Shown: in pieces, positions 21,380-32,216 of the stretch | Layout of the letters: the number at the start of each line of letters is the position of its first letter | Position numbering within the stretch: position 1 is the stretch's first letter | From: Protea cynaroides | Taxonomy: Eukaryota; Streptophyta; Magnoliopsida; Proteales; Proteaceae | Length of the DNA: 64,000 bases | Direction of reading: 5' to 3' | Assembly: GCA_028583415.1 (NCBI GenBank) | Contig: CM053272.1 | Location: 73,325,439 to 73,389,438 of the forward strand | Translations under genes and position numbers: made by a program | The notes under the pieces: model-generated | What the model was told of the DNA's origin: nothing | The model's database searches: none | What the model saw: the letters and a program-made list of their open reading frames with translations, nothing else

Positions 21380-22818
21380 GCTTCTGTTGTTAACTCAGGG
21401 AGGTTTCACAGGTCTGGATCTGGGAGCCTATCAAAGTTTAATAGTAGGTTACAATCGACTGGTAGGTTTGATGATCCGAAAAGTGTTGAGGGACTGTCGA
21501 CAGAGGCTAGGGTTTCCAGGAAGGAGATGCCGAAGGTGAATATTATGGCGACATTGAGTTCTGTTGGTGATAAGGAGGTTGTTCCAGAGCCGTTGTCTGG
21601 AATGTTGCTATTGAGAGATGGGTTTTCCTTTGGGACCATGGATATTTTTCTGGTGGTTAGGATTCCAAACATAGATGATAGAAACACTGTTAGTTTGTCG
21701 GCTAAGGTTTCTAGAGTATCAAGACTTGTTAGGGTTGATGATGGTCTGGCGATAAGAAGTCAGAAGGAGGATGTGGTGGAGGGGTTACAACGGAGTGAGG
21801 CCAGAATGTTGTTGCAGCACTCGTTGGAGCAAAAAGGAAGGGAGCTACAGGTTTTGAAGAAGTCTACATATGCTATGCAATCGGGTAGGGCATCTGAGGC
21901 GATTGGGGTCTCTGATCTGATCTCGACGGAGGTTAGGGATGACTGTGAGGCTGTGGGTAGGGCCTTATCTGATCATCATGTGTTGGATTCTCATCGAAAG
22001 CTGAGTGATACTGGGATTGATCTCAATATGATTGGTATTGGACATCAAAGTCGATCTGGTATGAGTGCTGTTCACGTTGTTGCTCCAGCTGTCGAGAGTG
22101 GTTTGCAAGTAGATAATTCGGTGGGTGGGTCAGTCATGCTATGCAAGAATGGAAGTGTTGATTTGGGGTGCTTCTTGGGATTCCCTACAATTGAATCCGT
22201 GGCAGCCAGTCAGAAAAACACATCCATCGATCAATATGCTGCCCAGCTTGCTGCTCCAATAGCATCGAAAGATGACCATGTGGGTTTTGGTCATTATATA
22301 TTGAATAAGTTGGCTATGCAGGGGCTAGGCAATCGACGGTATAAGAAGAAAAGAAGATGGACTGCAACTAAGATAGGGAAAAGCACTGTTGATCATACTG
22401 ACCGGGTAATGAACTCGGTTGGGTCTCTGAATCTGGAAGAATAGAGGGACCTCAGGTTGCTGATTTGCCTAGAAGGAATTAGAATGCAGGAAGGAGGTCT
22501 TTTGCAGATGTTATATCAAGGAATCTCTACCTGAGCCAATAGTTGAGGGTGGGCTCATAAGAGTGGTTATTCCTCAGGTTGCATATGAAAAACTACTAGG
22601 AAAATACAAATGGTCATTGATTGGTAGGGTTTTTACCAAAGGCATTCTCCTTAGAGATGTAGCTCAGATCCTGAATGAGCAGTGGGGCACCTCTGTTACT
22701 TACGAGATGACAGCACTTGGAAAAGCATTTTTTGTGTTTTGTTTTTTTAATGCTTAGGCTATGATGTCAGTCTGGAAGAGGGGAATCACAAGAGTTAATG
22801 GACAGCCGCCTAGGTTGC
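21380..22818 (+). pseudogene. LINE ORF1, part before the MULE
   Basis: ORF1 encodes the gag-like RNA-binding protein of plant L1 elements. Open from before 21527 to 22441 (305 codons from the first Met), low-complexity and polar, with a basic stretch GNRRYKKKRRWTATKIGK near 22340. After a stop at 22442 the frame shifts; LPEPIVEGGLIRVVIPQVAY (spanning a frame change), KWSLIGRVFTKGIL and WKRGITRVNGQPPRLQKW (near 22770-22826) follow, which is the DUF4283-like core. It is cut at 22827 by the MULE and continues at 32217. Confidence 0.8.
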
Positions 22819-22827
22819 AAAAATGGG

Positions 22828-22974
22828 GGATAGAAATCGTCTCCCGCCCGGCTTTGGGCGGGAGACTCGGCTGCCTAAGGTGGATTCATGCCACCTGGCA
22901 ATGCCTCCATCCAACCATCCCTATGCAAAGTAATAGGGAAATGGTTTGTAAACGTCAAAGTATGGAATAAAGCC
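22828..22974 (+). repeat. Left terminal inverted repeat of MULE
   Basis: 147 bp, starting GGATAGAAATCG. Bases 22839-22866 hold a perfect 11 bp palindrome (GTCTCCCGCCC and GGGCGGGAGAC around a 6-base loop), able to fold as a hairpin. It ends at ...GGAATAAAGCC, where similarity with the right end becomes patchy. Confidence 0.93.
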
Positions 22975-22990
22975 ACTGTTTCAACTTTCG

Positions 22991-23470
22991 TTCCCGCCTC
23001 AACTGAATTCATTCCCGCCTCTTCCCCATTCCTTCCGTCTCCTCTGCATTCACCGTGACCTGCAGAGTGTCATTAGTCTTTCGATCACCCGCCTCTTTCT
23101 TCCCCATTCCTTCTCCTGCAGCTTCACCTGTGACCCGCCTCAACTGAATTCATTCCCGCCTCTTCCCCATTCCTTCCGTCTCCTATGCATTCACCGTGAC
23201 CTGCAAAATCAGATTGGATTTCGATCACCCGCCGGATATCCTCACCCGCCTCTTCCCCATTCCTTCTCTTGCAGCTTCACCTGTGACCCGCCTCCCGAAT
23301 GAGAAGACGATGAAGCTGGTCAATCAGTGCCAGTTTCGCTTTCATTCCCGCCTCTTCCCCATTCCTTCCGTCTCCTCTGCATTCACCGTGACCTGCAGAG
23401 TCAGATTGTTTCTCGATCACCCGCCTCTTCCCCATTCCTTCTCCTGCAGCTTCACCTGTGACTTGTAGCT
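22991..23470. repeat. Subterminal tandem repeats, left end of MULE
   Basis: About three copies of a 140-190 bp unit with CATTCCCGCCTCTTCCCCAT at 23010, 23151 and 23343, and CATTCACCGTGACCTGCA. Diverged inverse copies (AGGTCACGGGTGAA, GGGGAAGGGAAGAGGCGGGT) occur at the right end, 31920-32050. Such iterated subterminal motifs are often transposase-binding sites; that is inference here. Confidence 0.8.
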
Positions 23471-23657
23471 TCACGTCTTTACATCCCGCAAAAACCACTC
23501 TGCAGCTTTACATCCCGATTTCGAGAGAGAAGAAAGTTTGGGAGAAAGGAAGAAGAAGGCGGAAAATTTTCATACTCTGCAAGACGCACCTGAAAGACGA
23601 TTTCAGATAGAAGAAAGTTGGGAGAAAGAAAGAAGCAGTTGCAATCCCCTCTTTCAG

Positions 23658-24545
23658 GTACTCTTGTCTTTCTTATGGTTCAGTAGGTTTTTCTTGATTG
23701 TCAGTGCTCCTTCCAAAATCAGTGCATTTCAAGTTTAATTTCTATTTAGAATCATTTGGAAGGAAGATAATGCGTTTGCTTCCATATGATTCTCCGTACT
23801 CCTTTTAAAATCATATGCATTTCTTCTTTGCTCATTAATCACAGAGAAAGAGAGAGAGAGGAATAGTGGGTAGGCTATAGGAAACGGGTTTGCTGGAAAA
23901 TTTTTATGCGATATAGGAAATGGGGAGTTTGCTGCCAAGTTTGCTGGAAATTTTGTTTCCGAATGGGAGAAGGCAATCTCTCAGTTCAATGACTAGAGGA
24001 GCCAGAAGCTTCATCTATTCTACAATATTTATACTAAGTTGGGTTAGGTTCAGTCAGCCCAAACTTGACTATCCTAATAAATATGCCCTTTTTTTAAAGT
24101 CACCAGCATCGAATCGTGGTTATAGTAAGGGATAATTGAAATTTAGTGTTGCTATCACAAAGTTTCTTCATATTCAAAGGTTTATATATACAAATCTACA
24201 AGCATGTCAATATCTGTTTCATTGTTTTATCTGTACTGTATTTTATTATCAAGCTCAGGGGATTTTGTTTCAGGGGATTTTGAATCTGCAAGAGACTCAA
24301 TCCCTGATTTTGTTGATATTTTCCCTCTGCAACATTTCTGTGCCTACAACTACTGGTGAGACTCTTCCTTACCCTTTTTCTTAGTTTCTTATTGTTACAA
24401 GCATTTCATTTATTTGCTTCTATTGACTACTTTTATTGGCTTCTATTGACTACTTTTATTGGCATAGCATACTTGCTAAATCTACTGAGTACAAATGGCA
24501 TGTTTGTTGGTCATTTATTGATTTGGTTATTTTTTTTTTTTTTAG
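23658..24545 (+). other. Likely 5' UTR intron(s) of the transposase gene
   Basis: Donor-like CAG/GTACTC at 23657/23658 and a strong acceptor, a run of T ending in AG at 24545, six bases before the start codon. Another possible donor (CTG/GTGAGACT) is at 24355-24356, so there may be a small exon in between. 22975-23657 would be promoter and leader. No protein is recognised in this stretch. Confidence 0.5.
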
Positions 24546-24551
24546 AATCCA

Positions 24552-26956
24552 ATGGGAGATCACGAGATTGAAAATGATGTTGAAGGTACACCTAAGATTG
24601 GAATGATGTTTGATACAGAGGAAAAAGCATATGAGTTTTATAATGCTTACGGGAGAAGTATGGGGTTCAGCATCAGGAGAGAATACTATCATTGGAAAAA
24701 GACAGAAGATAAAACTAAGAGATTCCTAACTTCGAGACATTTTGTATGTAATAAATATGGGTTGAGGAAGCACGAAAAACGGGATCGAGAGACAATTAAA
24801 CCTCGAGCAGTTACAAGAACTGATTGTAATGCAAAAATGGGAATTCGATACATTGATGAAGTTGGGCAGTACCAATGCTTTGATTTTGAGGAAGAGCATA
24901 ATCATCTCCTCCATTTACCGGCTAGTTTAAAATATATGCGTTCGCAACGCAAGATATCAGATGTACAAGCCATAGGGATTGATTTAGCAGATGATTCTGG
25001 GATAAGCACTAAGGCAACATTTAACTTTATGAGTAAGCAAGTTGGTGGGACAGAAAATCTTGGGTACACTAAATTGGATGTTCAGAATTATCTCCGTACT
25101 AAGAGACAACATCACTTAGCTTTTGGTGAAGCCAGAAGTGTGATCAATTACTTTCAGCAGCAAATCAATTCAAATCATTTTTTTAAATTTGCAATACAAA
25201 TGGATGAGGAAGACCAGATGAGTAACATTTTTTGGGCTGATCATAAGATGAGGGTGGACTACGCACTATTTGGTGATGTGATTAATTTTGATACTACATT
25301 TTCCACCAACAAAGAACGGAGGCCCTTTGGTGTATTTGCAGGTTTCAATCACCATAGAACCACAGTAATTTTTGGAGCTGCACTTTTATATGATGAGATA
25401 GCCGAATCGTTCAAATGGCTGTTTGAGGCATTCCTTGAAGCTCATGATCAGAAACAGCCAAAGACTATGTTTACTGATCAAGATGCTGCAATGGTGAAAG
25501 TAATATCCCAGGTGTTTCCATCCACAAGGCATGGTTTGTGTTCTTGGCACCTTATGCAAAATGGGATTAAACACCTAGAAAACTTGATGAAAGAGGGTTC
25601 TACTTTTTTGAAAGAATTCAAGGCTTGCATGTATCAATATGATGAGGAGTTAGACTTTGAAATTGCTTGGCAGAAGTTGATTACTTCTTATCCTACTCCA
25701 ATAGATTCATGGTTAGATCGTACTTATAGAGTGAAAGAGAAATGGGCCAACTGTTTCATGAAGAAGAATCTGACCATAGGTATGAGGAGTACACAATTGA
25801 GTAAAAGTCTTAATGGGGATATGAAGGACTACTTGAGCTCTAAGTTAGATGTGGTTCAATTCTTCAAGCATTTTGAGAGGGTGGTCAATGATAAGCGTGA
25901 AAATGAGTTGAAGGCCGAATTTGATGCAAGAGATAAACTCCCTAGAAATACTTATCCCAACATTCCCCTCATGAAACAAGCTGCACAAAGGTATACTCCA
26001 AAGATTTTTCATGAATTCCATGAAGAGTATTCATCATGTGGTTCATGTTACATAAAAGAAAGGTATGAAGACGGTAGCATACGTGAGTACGTAATTGCTA
26101 TTCATGATAACAAGGACGAGTTTAGAGTATTATCCAAGCCATCTGAGGGTATGATAAAATGTAGCTGCAAGAAATTCGAGAGTTTCGGCATTCTTTGTCG
26201 GCATGCTTTGAGAATTCTATGTTTTTTAGATGATATCAAATTCATACCCGAGTCTTATATTTTGAGGAGATGGACTAGGTCAGTAAGGGATTACACAATG
26301 GAAGAAACTCATGTAACCCCAATTGACGGACATGTTTTGGATATCACACAACGTTACAACCTGCTTTGTCTAAACATGGTGCAATTAGCAGCAGAGGCTT
26401 CAGTTACAGCAGAGGGATATTCATTGCTTATTCAGACTGCGAATGAGTTGAGGACTAAGTTTAGAACTTTTACGAATCATGACTTAGTTCCAGCTGTTTC
26501 AGCTGTTCCAGTTGTTCTAACTGAGAATCTTCCCGTTATTCAAGCAAAGGGTATGAAGAAGAAAGAAGGCCGTAAAGATGGTAAACGGCATAAAAGTTGG
26601 GTTGAGAAACAACCCAAGAAGAAGAAGAAAAACATTCAAAATAGTGAATCTCAGTCTTCACATCAAGGCATCTCAACTGCGCCTTCTAATCTCATTCAAT
26701 TAACACCATTGGAAGGATATGAGCCACTGCAGACAAATCAATCATTCACATCATTATTACTGGTAATGGTTTGCTATGCAATATTAAAATAATTTAATTC
26801 TTAAGAACCAATTTCCATTTAATTAATCTTAGATGATCCTGACTGACTTACCCTTGTTGTGTGCAGCCAACGTTTGATTATTCCCAATCAACATTGTTCT
26901 CTTCTCAAGCCTCAAATCCAAGTTCACAACAGAATGAATCCACCAAACCCAAGTGA
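24552..26956 (+). CDS. FAR1/FHY3-type MULE transposase
   Basis: Predicted 766 residues from two exons: 24552-26762 and 26867-26956 (intron GTAATG...TGTGCAG, phase 0). Without the splice it would stop at 26792. Domains: FAR1-type DNA-binding region, residues ~20-120, with Cys66, Cys92, His116 and His118 as zinc ligands; MULE catalytic domain ~235-400 with Asp247 (NFDTTF), Asp309 (MFTDQDAAM) and the CSWH motif at 330-333; SWIM zinc finger Cys537-Cys539-Cys549-His551; basic nuclear-localisation stretches at 669-681 and 687-693. The third acidic residue of the DDE triad was not assigned with certainty (Glu396 is one candidate). No frameshift or stop, so it may be functional. The start is the first ATG after the acceptor. 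It would bind the element ends and excise and insert the element in the nucleus. Host FHY3/FAR1 light-signalling factors derive from this family, but this copy lies within intact element ends. Confidence 0.93.
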
Positions 26957-29749
26957 TATAGAGATGAGGTGGGTGGTTTTCACTATTGTATGGAAGACTG
27001 TACTTGCATTTTGAATTTACCTGCATGTCTACTTCTTTTTTATGAATAGATACTTGACACAAAATACTTGAAAGCTTCATGGCATACTTTCTGATCTAAT
27101 AATCTGACTTTACCTTGGGGTAATTAGAAAAATTGGTCTTGAGCACATGCTCTACATTAGCAGGATCTGCAATGTAAGTGTAAGTTGTGAAGGGCATTGG
27201 AACCTTAACAGTTTTCAGTTCAGAGAAGCATTCTACTAGCCAATCATGCATTCGATTGTAGTTCATTAGTTGTTCGATTGCTGCACCGACTAATCATAAG
27301 GTTTTCTGTTTTTCTGATGAGAGAAGCATAAGGTTTCTGATGAGAGAAACAATTTTGGTAGACAGGAAAAGTCAACTATTCTTTAGTTTGCTAACTAGTC
27401 GCAGCAATCATCTTTTGTGCTTTCTTTTATATTATACTGGTTTAATTTACCAGGAGACCATGTTCTTCAGGCATGCCTGGAATCTGGATTTTTCTATGTG
27501 GTCAATCCTGGAATCAGCCTGAATTTTATGGATGAGGTCTTCTCCTAAACCTCGTCCTTTTGGGGTTCTCTAATGGATGTTATTCTCGGTTTCCTAATGT
27601 TACAGTACTCTTGTTATTTTTTCTTCCTACTTTTGGTTTTCGTTTTCACTTTGTTTTCTTCTACTATCGTCTTCTAAATTTTTGCCAGCAATTTAGGAAC
27701 CATGGCTGTTTTGATTGTAGCTGGGAGCATATTATTTGCAGAGGTTTTTTGCTTAGCTAGGGAAGTGTTGAACAAGTGAACTGATCTAACTGTTTTGAGG
27801 CTTGGATTTGATTTCAGCTCTCTTCCCCCACTGTTCCCTGAGCTTTAACCTGGAAAATGGAAAATTGTACACATTTTTCTATTGGAATACAGACAAGACA
27901 ATGAATAGGTTTGTTGGTGTAGATGGGTCTCTGCTGTTGATCTTGTTTTTATTAATCTGGGTTGAATTTAGTGGAAATCTTATCTTGCATGCTGCTGGAA
28001 TGATTGAACATTTCATTCTGTTGGTATCATTGAATCCAGTTAGGCTTTGCATGATGTTGATCAGTGTAATCTGTATGTAATCCAATTAGGCTTTGCATGA
28101 TTGAATCCAGTTAGGCTTGTGCCCCATCATTATCTTCTGATTAATTTTCTTGTATGCAACAAAATCCATGCATTGAAGGCCTTCACCTTAATTCCTTGAG
28201 AGATTTGAAGATAAGTCTCAGAAGGTGAGGTAATTGGATTTAATTCCGAACTTTCGCTTTCTTTCTTTTGCTTGTTTTGTGTTTGGATTGTTGCTTACTT
28301 TGGATTATAATCTGAGATGTAGGATTTCTCAGATTTCATTTGATGTCTCTGGAGTCCATATGAAATTTAAATCTAGATTGACTGATCTGGTTGTTCTCTG
28401 AAAATTGAGTTATTGAGTGGGTGAGTTGTCAATTTTGTCTTGGAAGTGTAAAGACTGAAGCTTTGTTTGGAGAATTGTGTAGTTCTTTCGCATTCATTGT
28501 TTTTTTTTTCAGTATAAAGAGTTGGGAAGTTTTAAAGTCAAACTAAAGCATATGAGCCACCAGCTGCCATTTGTTGCTTGTCTGCAAAGTACTGCTGCTC
28601 TTGTTAAATTCATTAACAAAAATCTTCTTCATGCAGGAAGTAGAAGATGCTTAAAGGAGGTGGTCCAACGGGTGTGGAGTTTGCTGCAGAACTTCATGAT
28701 TTTGTTACAGAAGATTTGCTGCACACAGTTTGGAAAAGTGAATGAGTAGCAGAAGATTTGCTGCAGACAACTTGGAGATTTTATATAAGTAGCAGATAAT
28801 TTGTTGATCTGAGGCTTTGGACAGAGTCCATTTTTTCTCATCCTTCCCAAGTTTGGCAGTGAGAATATGTACTGGGATAATGTGGCTGTTATATTTTTTG
28901 CTTTTTCAACCACTTTTTCAACCACTTAGTATCCCATCTATCTTTAAAGTCAGATGGTGTCATCGAATGCATGTAACAACTGTGGTAAATGGCCTTATAT
29001 AAATACAGATATAAGTTTATACTTTTATTAGGAACCCAATGTTTTTAATAAAAGAACATTTACACTTCTTCAAAAGTGACATTTGGGATATCTCGTGAAC
29101 TATTTTTATTCACAAACCTCAACGTATTCTCTATTTTACTCCTCTACCTACAAGCTCCACCTCTCTACCTCACAACCTAAAAATCATTTAGGTATGAAAT
29201 CTCAACCACATCAAAACCTAAAAAACACGAAAGACCATACACAACAGTGAATCTCAACCTCATCAAATCATCTAGGTACAAGAATGTTGGAAATGACTGG
29301 AGAGTCATAAACAATTGGTCCTTTGTGTGTATATTGTGCATTGCTTGAAGCCAAGTCCAAAAAATCGAGCCACATGTATATCCTCACTCCTGATTTCAAG
29401 TTTTCTTTCTATTGATATCTACCAGGAGATTGAAGAGCCATGCTTGTAGTTGAAACACTAATTGGCAATTTCAATTGATGCATGGGTTCAACAGGTAAGA
29501 TGGAACACAAGAACAGCCATATGAGATCCTATTGAAAGTGATCATTAACCACATCAAATCATTCCTGCAACTCCAAAGCGAATGAATCACAAGAACCACA
29601 ACATATGAGAAAAAAAAAGCAATAAACTTAAGTCTTCATCATAACAGTGTCACTTCCAACAATACAAAAATACAACCTTATAACAAAGGAAGGTAGTTCT
29701 TAATCTAATTGAAAAACAATAAAAATCTAATGAAGAACACAACTATATT
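26957..29749. other. Central noncoding part of the MULE
   Basis: About 2.8 kb between the two genes. T-rich and intron-like up to ~29000, then A-rich. I recognise no protein; frames such as 27802-28080 are short and of biased composition. An AATAAA on the plus strand near 29046 could end the transposase transcript. A short direct repeat (GAATCCAGTTAGGCTTTGCA-like) occurs around 28034 to 28115. It may hold captured host sequence or simply UTRs. Confidence 0.6.
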
Positions 29750-30308
29750 TTAAGGTTTGTTCAGGTCTAGTTTTTCAACAGCATCCAAGACTTCTTCCAG
29801 CATCCCAGTACGGTGTCCATAACCCCTAATTGCTCCCCTCAAATATCCTTTTATATAATCTAATGAAGGAGGGGTAGCAGTTGCAGTATTGGACGACGTT
29901 AAACACTGAGAGCTTTCCCCTGTCTCCTGCTTAGATAGGGTCTCTCTTTTCTCTTCTATCCATTCAAACATTCCACATCCACTATTGTCAACCTGCAAGA
30001 TAGTTAAACAAAACTGTAAAGAACATTGAATATTATGACCATTCTCATTGAAATGACAACAGTTTAAGGAGGTTTTATATTCATACTCTTGTAGACTGTG
30101 GGCAACACCAGAATGTACGTCCTTTGTTTCTGACAGTTGTCGTCGTTCTCACTTTGCATTGGCCTCCGCACTTACATACCTTGTAGTGCTATTCCCACAT
30201 AAAAAAGTTACAACGTTGGCATGTATAGTATTTTCTACCAACATTTTTACCTTGGGTTGTTGTGAGTTTGACACAGGGAGCACCACACTTTTCACATTTC
30301 GGATCCAT
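29750..30308 (-). pseudogene. GRF-type zinc-finger gene of the MULE, one in-frame stop
   Basis: Minus-strand gene, exons 30308-30087 and 29992-29750 with a 94 bp intron (GTATGA...TTGCAG, phase 0), 155 codons. Finger 1: MDPKCEKCGAPCVKL, GRKYYTCQRCNFFMW. Finger 2: CKCGGQCKVRTTTT, GRTFWCCPQSTR, then across the intron NSGCGMFEW. Both fit the zf-GRF pattern (Cys pairs, GR-aromatic, Cys, FF/FEW) known at the C-termini of DNA topoisomerase 3-alpha and some repair enzymes. A helical tail follows (TGMLEEVLDAVEKLDL). Codon 40 (30189-30191) is TAG between the fingers; otherwise the frame is open. Either a recent pseudogene, a gene whose second finger is reached another way, or a sequence error. Role in transposition unknown. 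Confidence 0.7.
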
Positions 30309-32060
30309 CTTCTAAATGAAACTACAGAATTGCAAATATATATTTAATGAAATGTCCATAGGTTAAACTACAAAATCTACAATCACATTGAATATGAAAA
30401 AAAATCAAGACCATTACATGACTAAGAAACTGTTTCTAATGTATTTAGAAAACCCAATGTTTTGGTAGAACTCTAACTTTCATCTATGAAATCAAAATTC
30501 TTGTATTATAGGTTCAAGGATCAATGCTATCGGTAGACTACGGCTGTGTTATGGTTCCTTAAAAAGAAACCACTAATCTGAAAAAAAAAAATTTGCAACA
30601 AAATGTTAATTCAGTCATTTTTTTCATCAATTCAAGGAAGAAACCACTGCCCTGGTAACAATGATTGAATCCAGTTTCAAAGTGGAGTTTGAAGTTTCAA
30701 CAACTACAGGGTTTTAGAGTATTCGGTTTGAGAAAACCAAAAGTAATTTTTCGAAATAGTAGATTATCGACAACCTTGCCACTATAAGAAAACACAAATG
30801 TCCCAATCTGAAAAAATAATTCCCCACATGACATTTCATTAAAAAATGGAAAACGAGCATCTCAGAATTTCGACATTCTTATGATTTCATTGTCATTTTT
30901 TTTCCGGTGAATAAAGAACTTATTTTGACAAACCCAAAGAAGATACCAAGCGGGAGCCTACAGAGGGCAACCCGAGAGAAAACAAAGGGAATGATCTAAA
31001 AATCATACGGAAATCCTAAGTAAATCCCAAGCACTAACAATGAAACTCTCTCTGGGGAGTCCAGACAGTGTTTTACAATTGGCATGATAGTCCCCCAATT
31101 TCTCTGTCAAAATTGTTGCCATGACGGGTTTCACTTTCAAGTAAACATAAAAAAACTTTTGCCATTCACGATCTCAGCAAGCAAAACATATAAGTATACA
31201 AAAAAATACCACGAAGTCATGCAGATCAGAAACAGAGGAGAGCTAAAATGCGCTACTTATAATCCTATTCAACAGTAATAGTTACAACTTCCACTTTCTA
31301 CAGAGTGGAATAATAGAAGCATCGATTTAATCAACATCGATCAAGAAAAAAAAATATTACTTGCGACCAGTACAACCTTAAAACGGACTTAAAACAAGGG
31401 CTTCAACCATCAACATAAAGGACATTAACTGAACACCAGCCTTTGCAAACTTGTTACATATTTACAAGAACAAAAAAAAAAAATCAATCTAAAGTTGCTG
31501 TATTATAGAAAATAAGATAATGAAATCACCTGAAATCACCTGAAATCACAGAGTAGCGTCTGGGGAAGGGATTTGGGAACAACCAGATTTGAGAAAAAAT
31601 TAGTCTCAAAGAGTTGCAGGTATAGAGGTTCTAACCAGATTTGAGAAAAAATTAGGGCATTTGGATCTCAAAGAGTTGCAGGCATAGGGGTTCTAATAAA
31701 AGTTTCCTTTTTCTTTCCCCTTCCCCCTTCTTCGGATTTCAGCCCTCTTTCCCCTCTGAGATTGGATTCTGAGATTACTTGAAACGGCAATGGTGCACGA
31801 TCTCCTCCTCCGCTTCCTTCTCTCTGAAACGATGATGAAACGATATCTTTCTTTCTCCCAACTTTCTTCTTTCTTGAAGACGTGAAGCTACAACTCATGG
31901 GTGAAGCGGGTCAATGAAAGTTGAATCTATCTTTGCAGGTCACGGGTGAACGAATGTAGAGGAGAAGAAGTGGGGAAGGGAAGAGGCGGGTGAATGAAAG
32001 TTAAAATCTCCCTCTGCAGGTCACGGGCCTGAATGTAGAGGAGAATGGGGAAGAGCCAGA
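30309..32060 (-). other. Upstream region of the GRF gene
   Basis: About 1.75 kb between the zinc-finger start and the right TIR. AT-rich (30309-31500), then more mixed. A triple GAAATCACCT repeat at 31525-31550 gives repeated donor-like sites on the minus strand, and a duplicated block (CAGATTTGAGAAAAAATTAG at about 31586 and 31636) lies next to it. Probably promoter, leader and an intron of the minus-strand gene. No protein recognised. Confidence 0.45.
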
Positions 32061-32207
32061 GGCTTTATTCCATACTTTGACGTTTACAAACCATTTCCCT
32101 GTTACTTTGCATAGGGATGGTTGGATGGAGGCAATGCCAGGTGGCATGAATCCACCTTAGGCAGCCGAGTCTCCCTCCCAAAGCCGGGCGGGAGACGATT
32201 TCTATCC
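32061..32207 (-). repeat. Right terminal inverted repeat of MULE
   Basis: 147 bp, inverse of 22828-22974 with three differences, one of which breaks a base pair of the hairpin. Ends at CTATCC (32207), followed by the 9 bp duplication AAAAATGGG. Confidence 0.93.
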
Positions 32208-32216
32208 AAAAATGGG

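Larger units (their letters stand above)
22828..32207. mobile_element. Mutator-like element (MULE), two convergent genes
   Basis: 9,380 bp DNA transposon. Terminal inverted repeats of 147 bp differ at three positions by eye. The flanking 9 bp AAAAATGGG occurs at 22819-22827 and 32208-32216, and removing one copy and the element restores the LINE ORF1 frame. The left half carries the transposase gene (plus), the right half a small zinc-finger gene (minus); both point to the centre, the layout known for maize MuDR. The perfect duplication and near-identical ends suggest recent insertion. Confidence 0.95.

Noticed and set aside
24552..26956. Host FHY3/FAR1-type transcription factor gene
   Set aside because: The gene lies within intact TIRs and a perfect 9 bp duplication, so it is the transposase of a mobile element and not a domesticated host gene.
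27802..28080. 92-codon ORF in the middle of the MULE
   Set aside because: Biased hydrophobic composition, no splice context or similarity that I can recognise.
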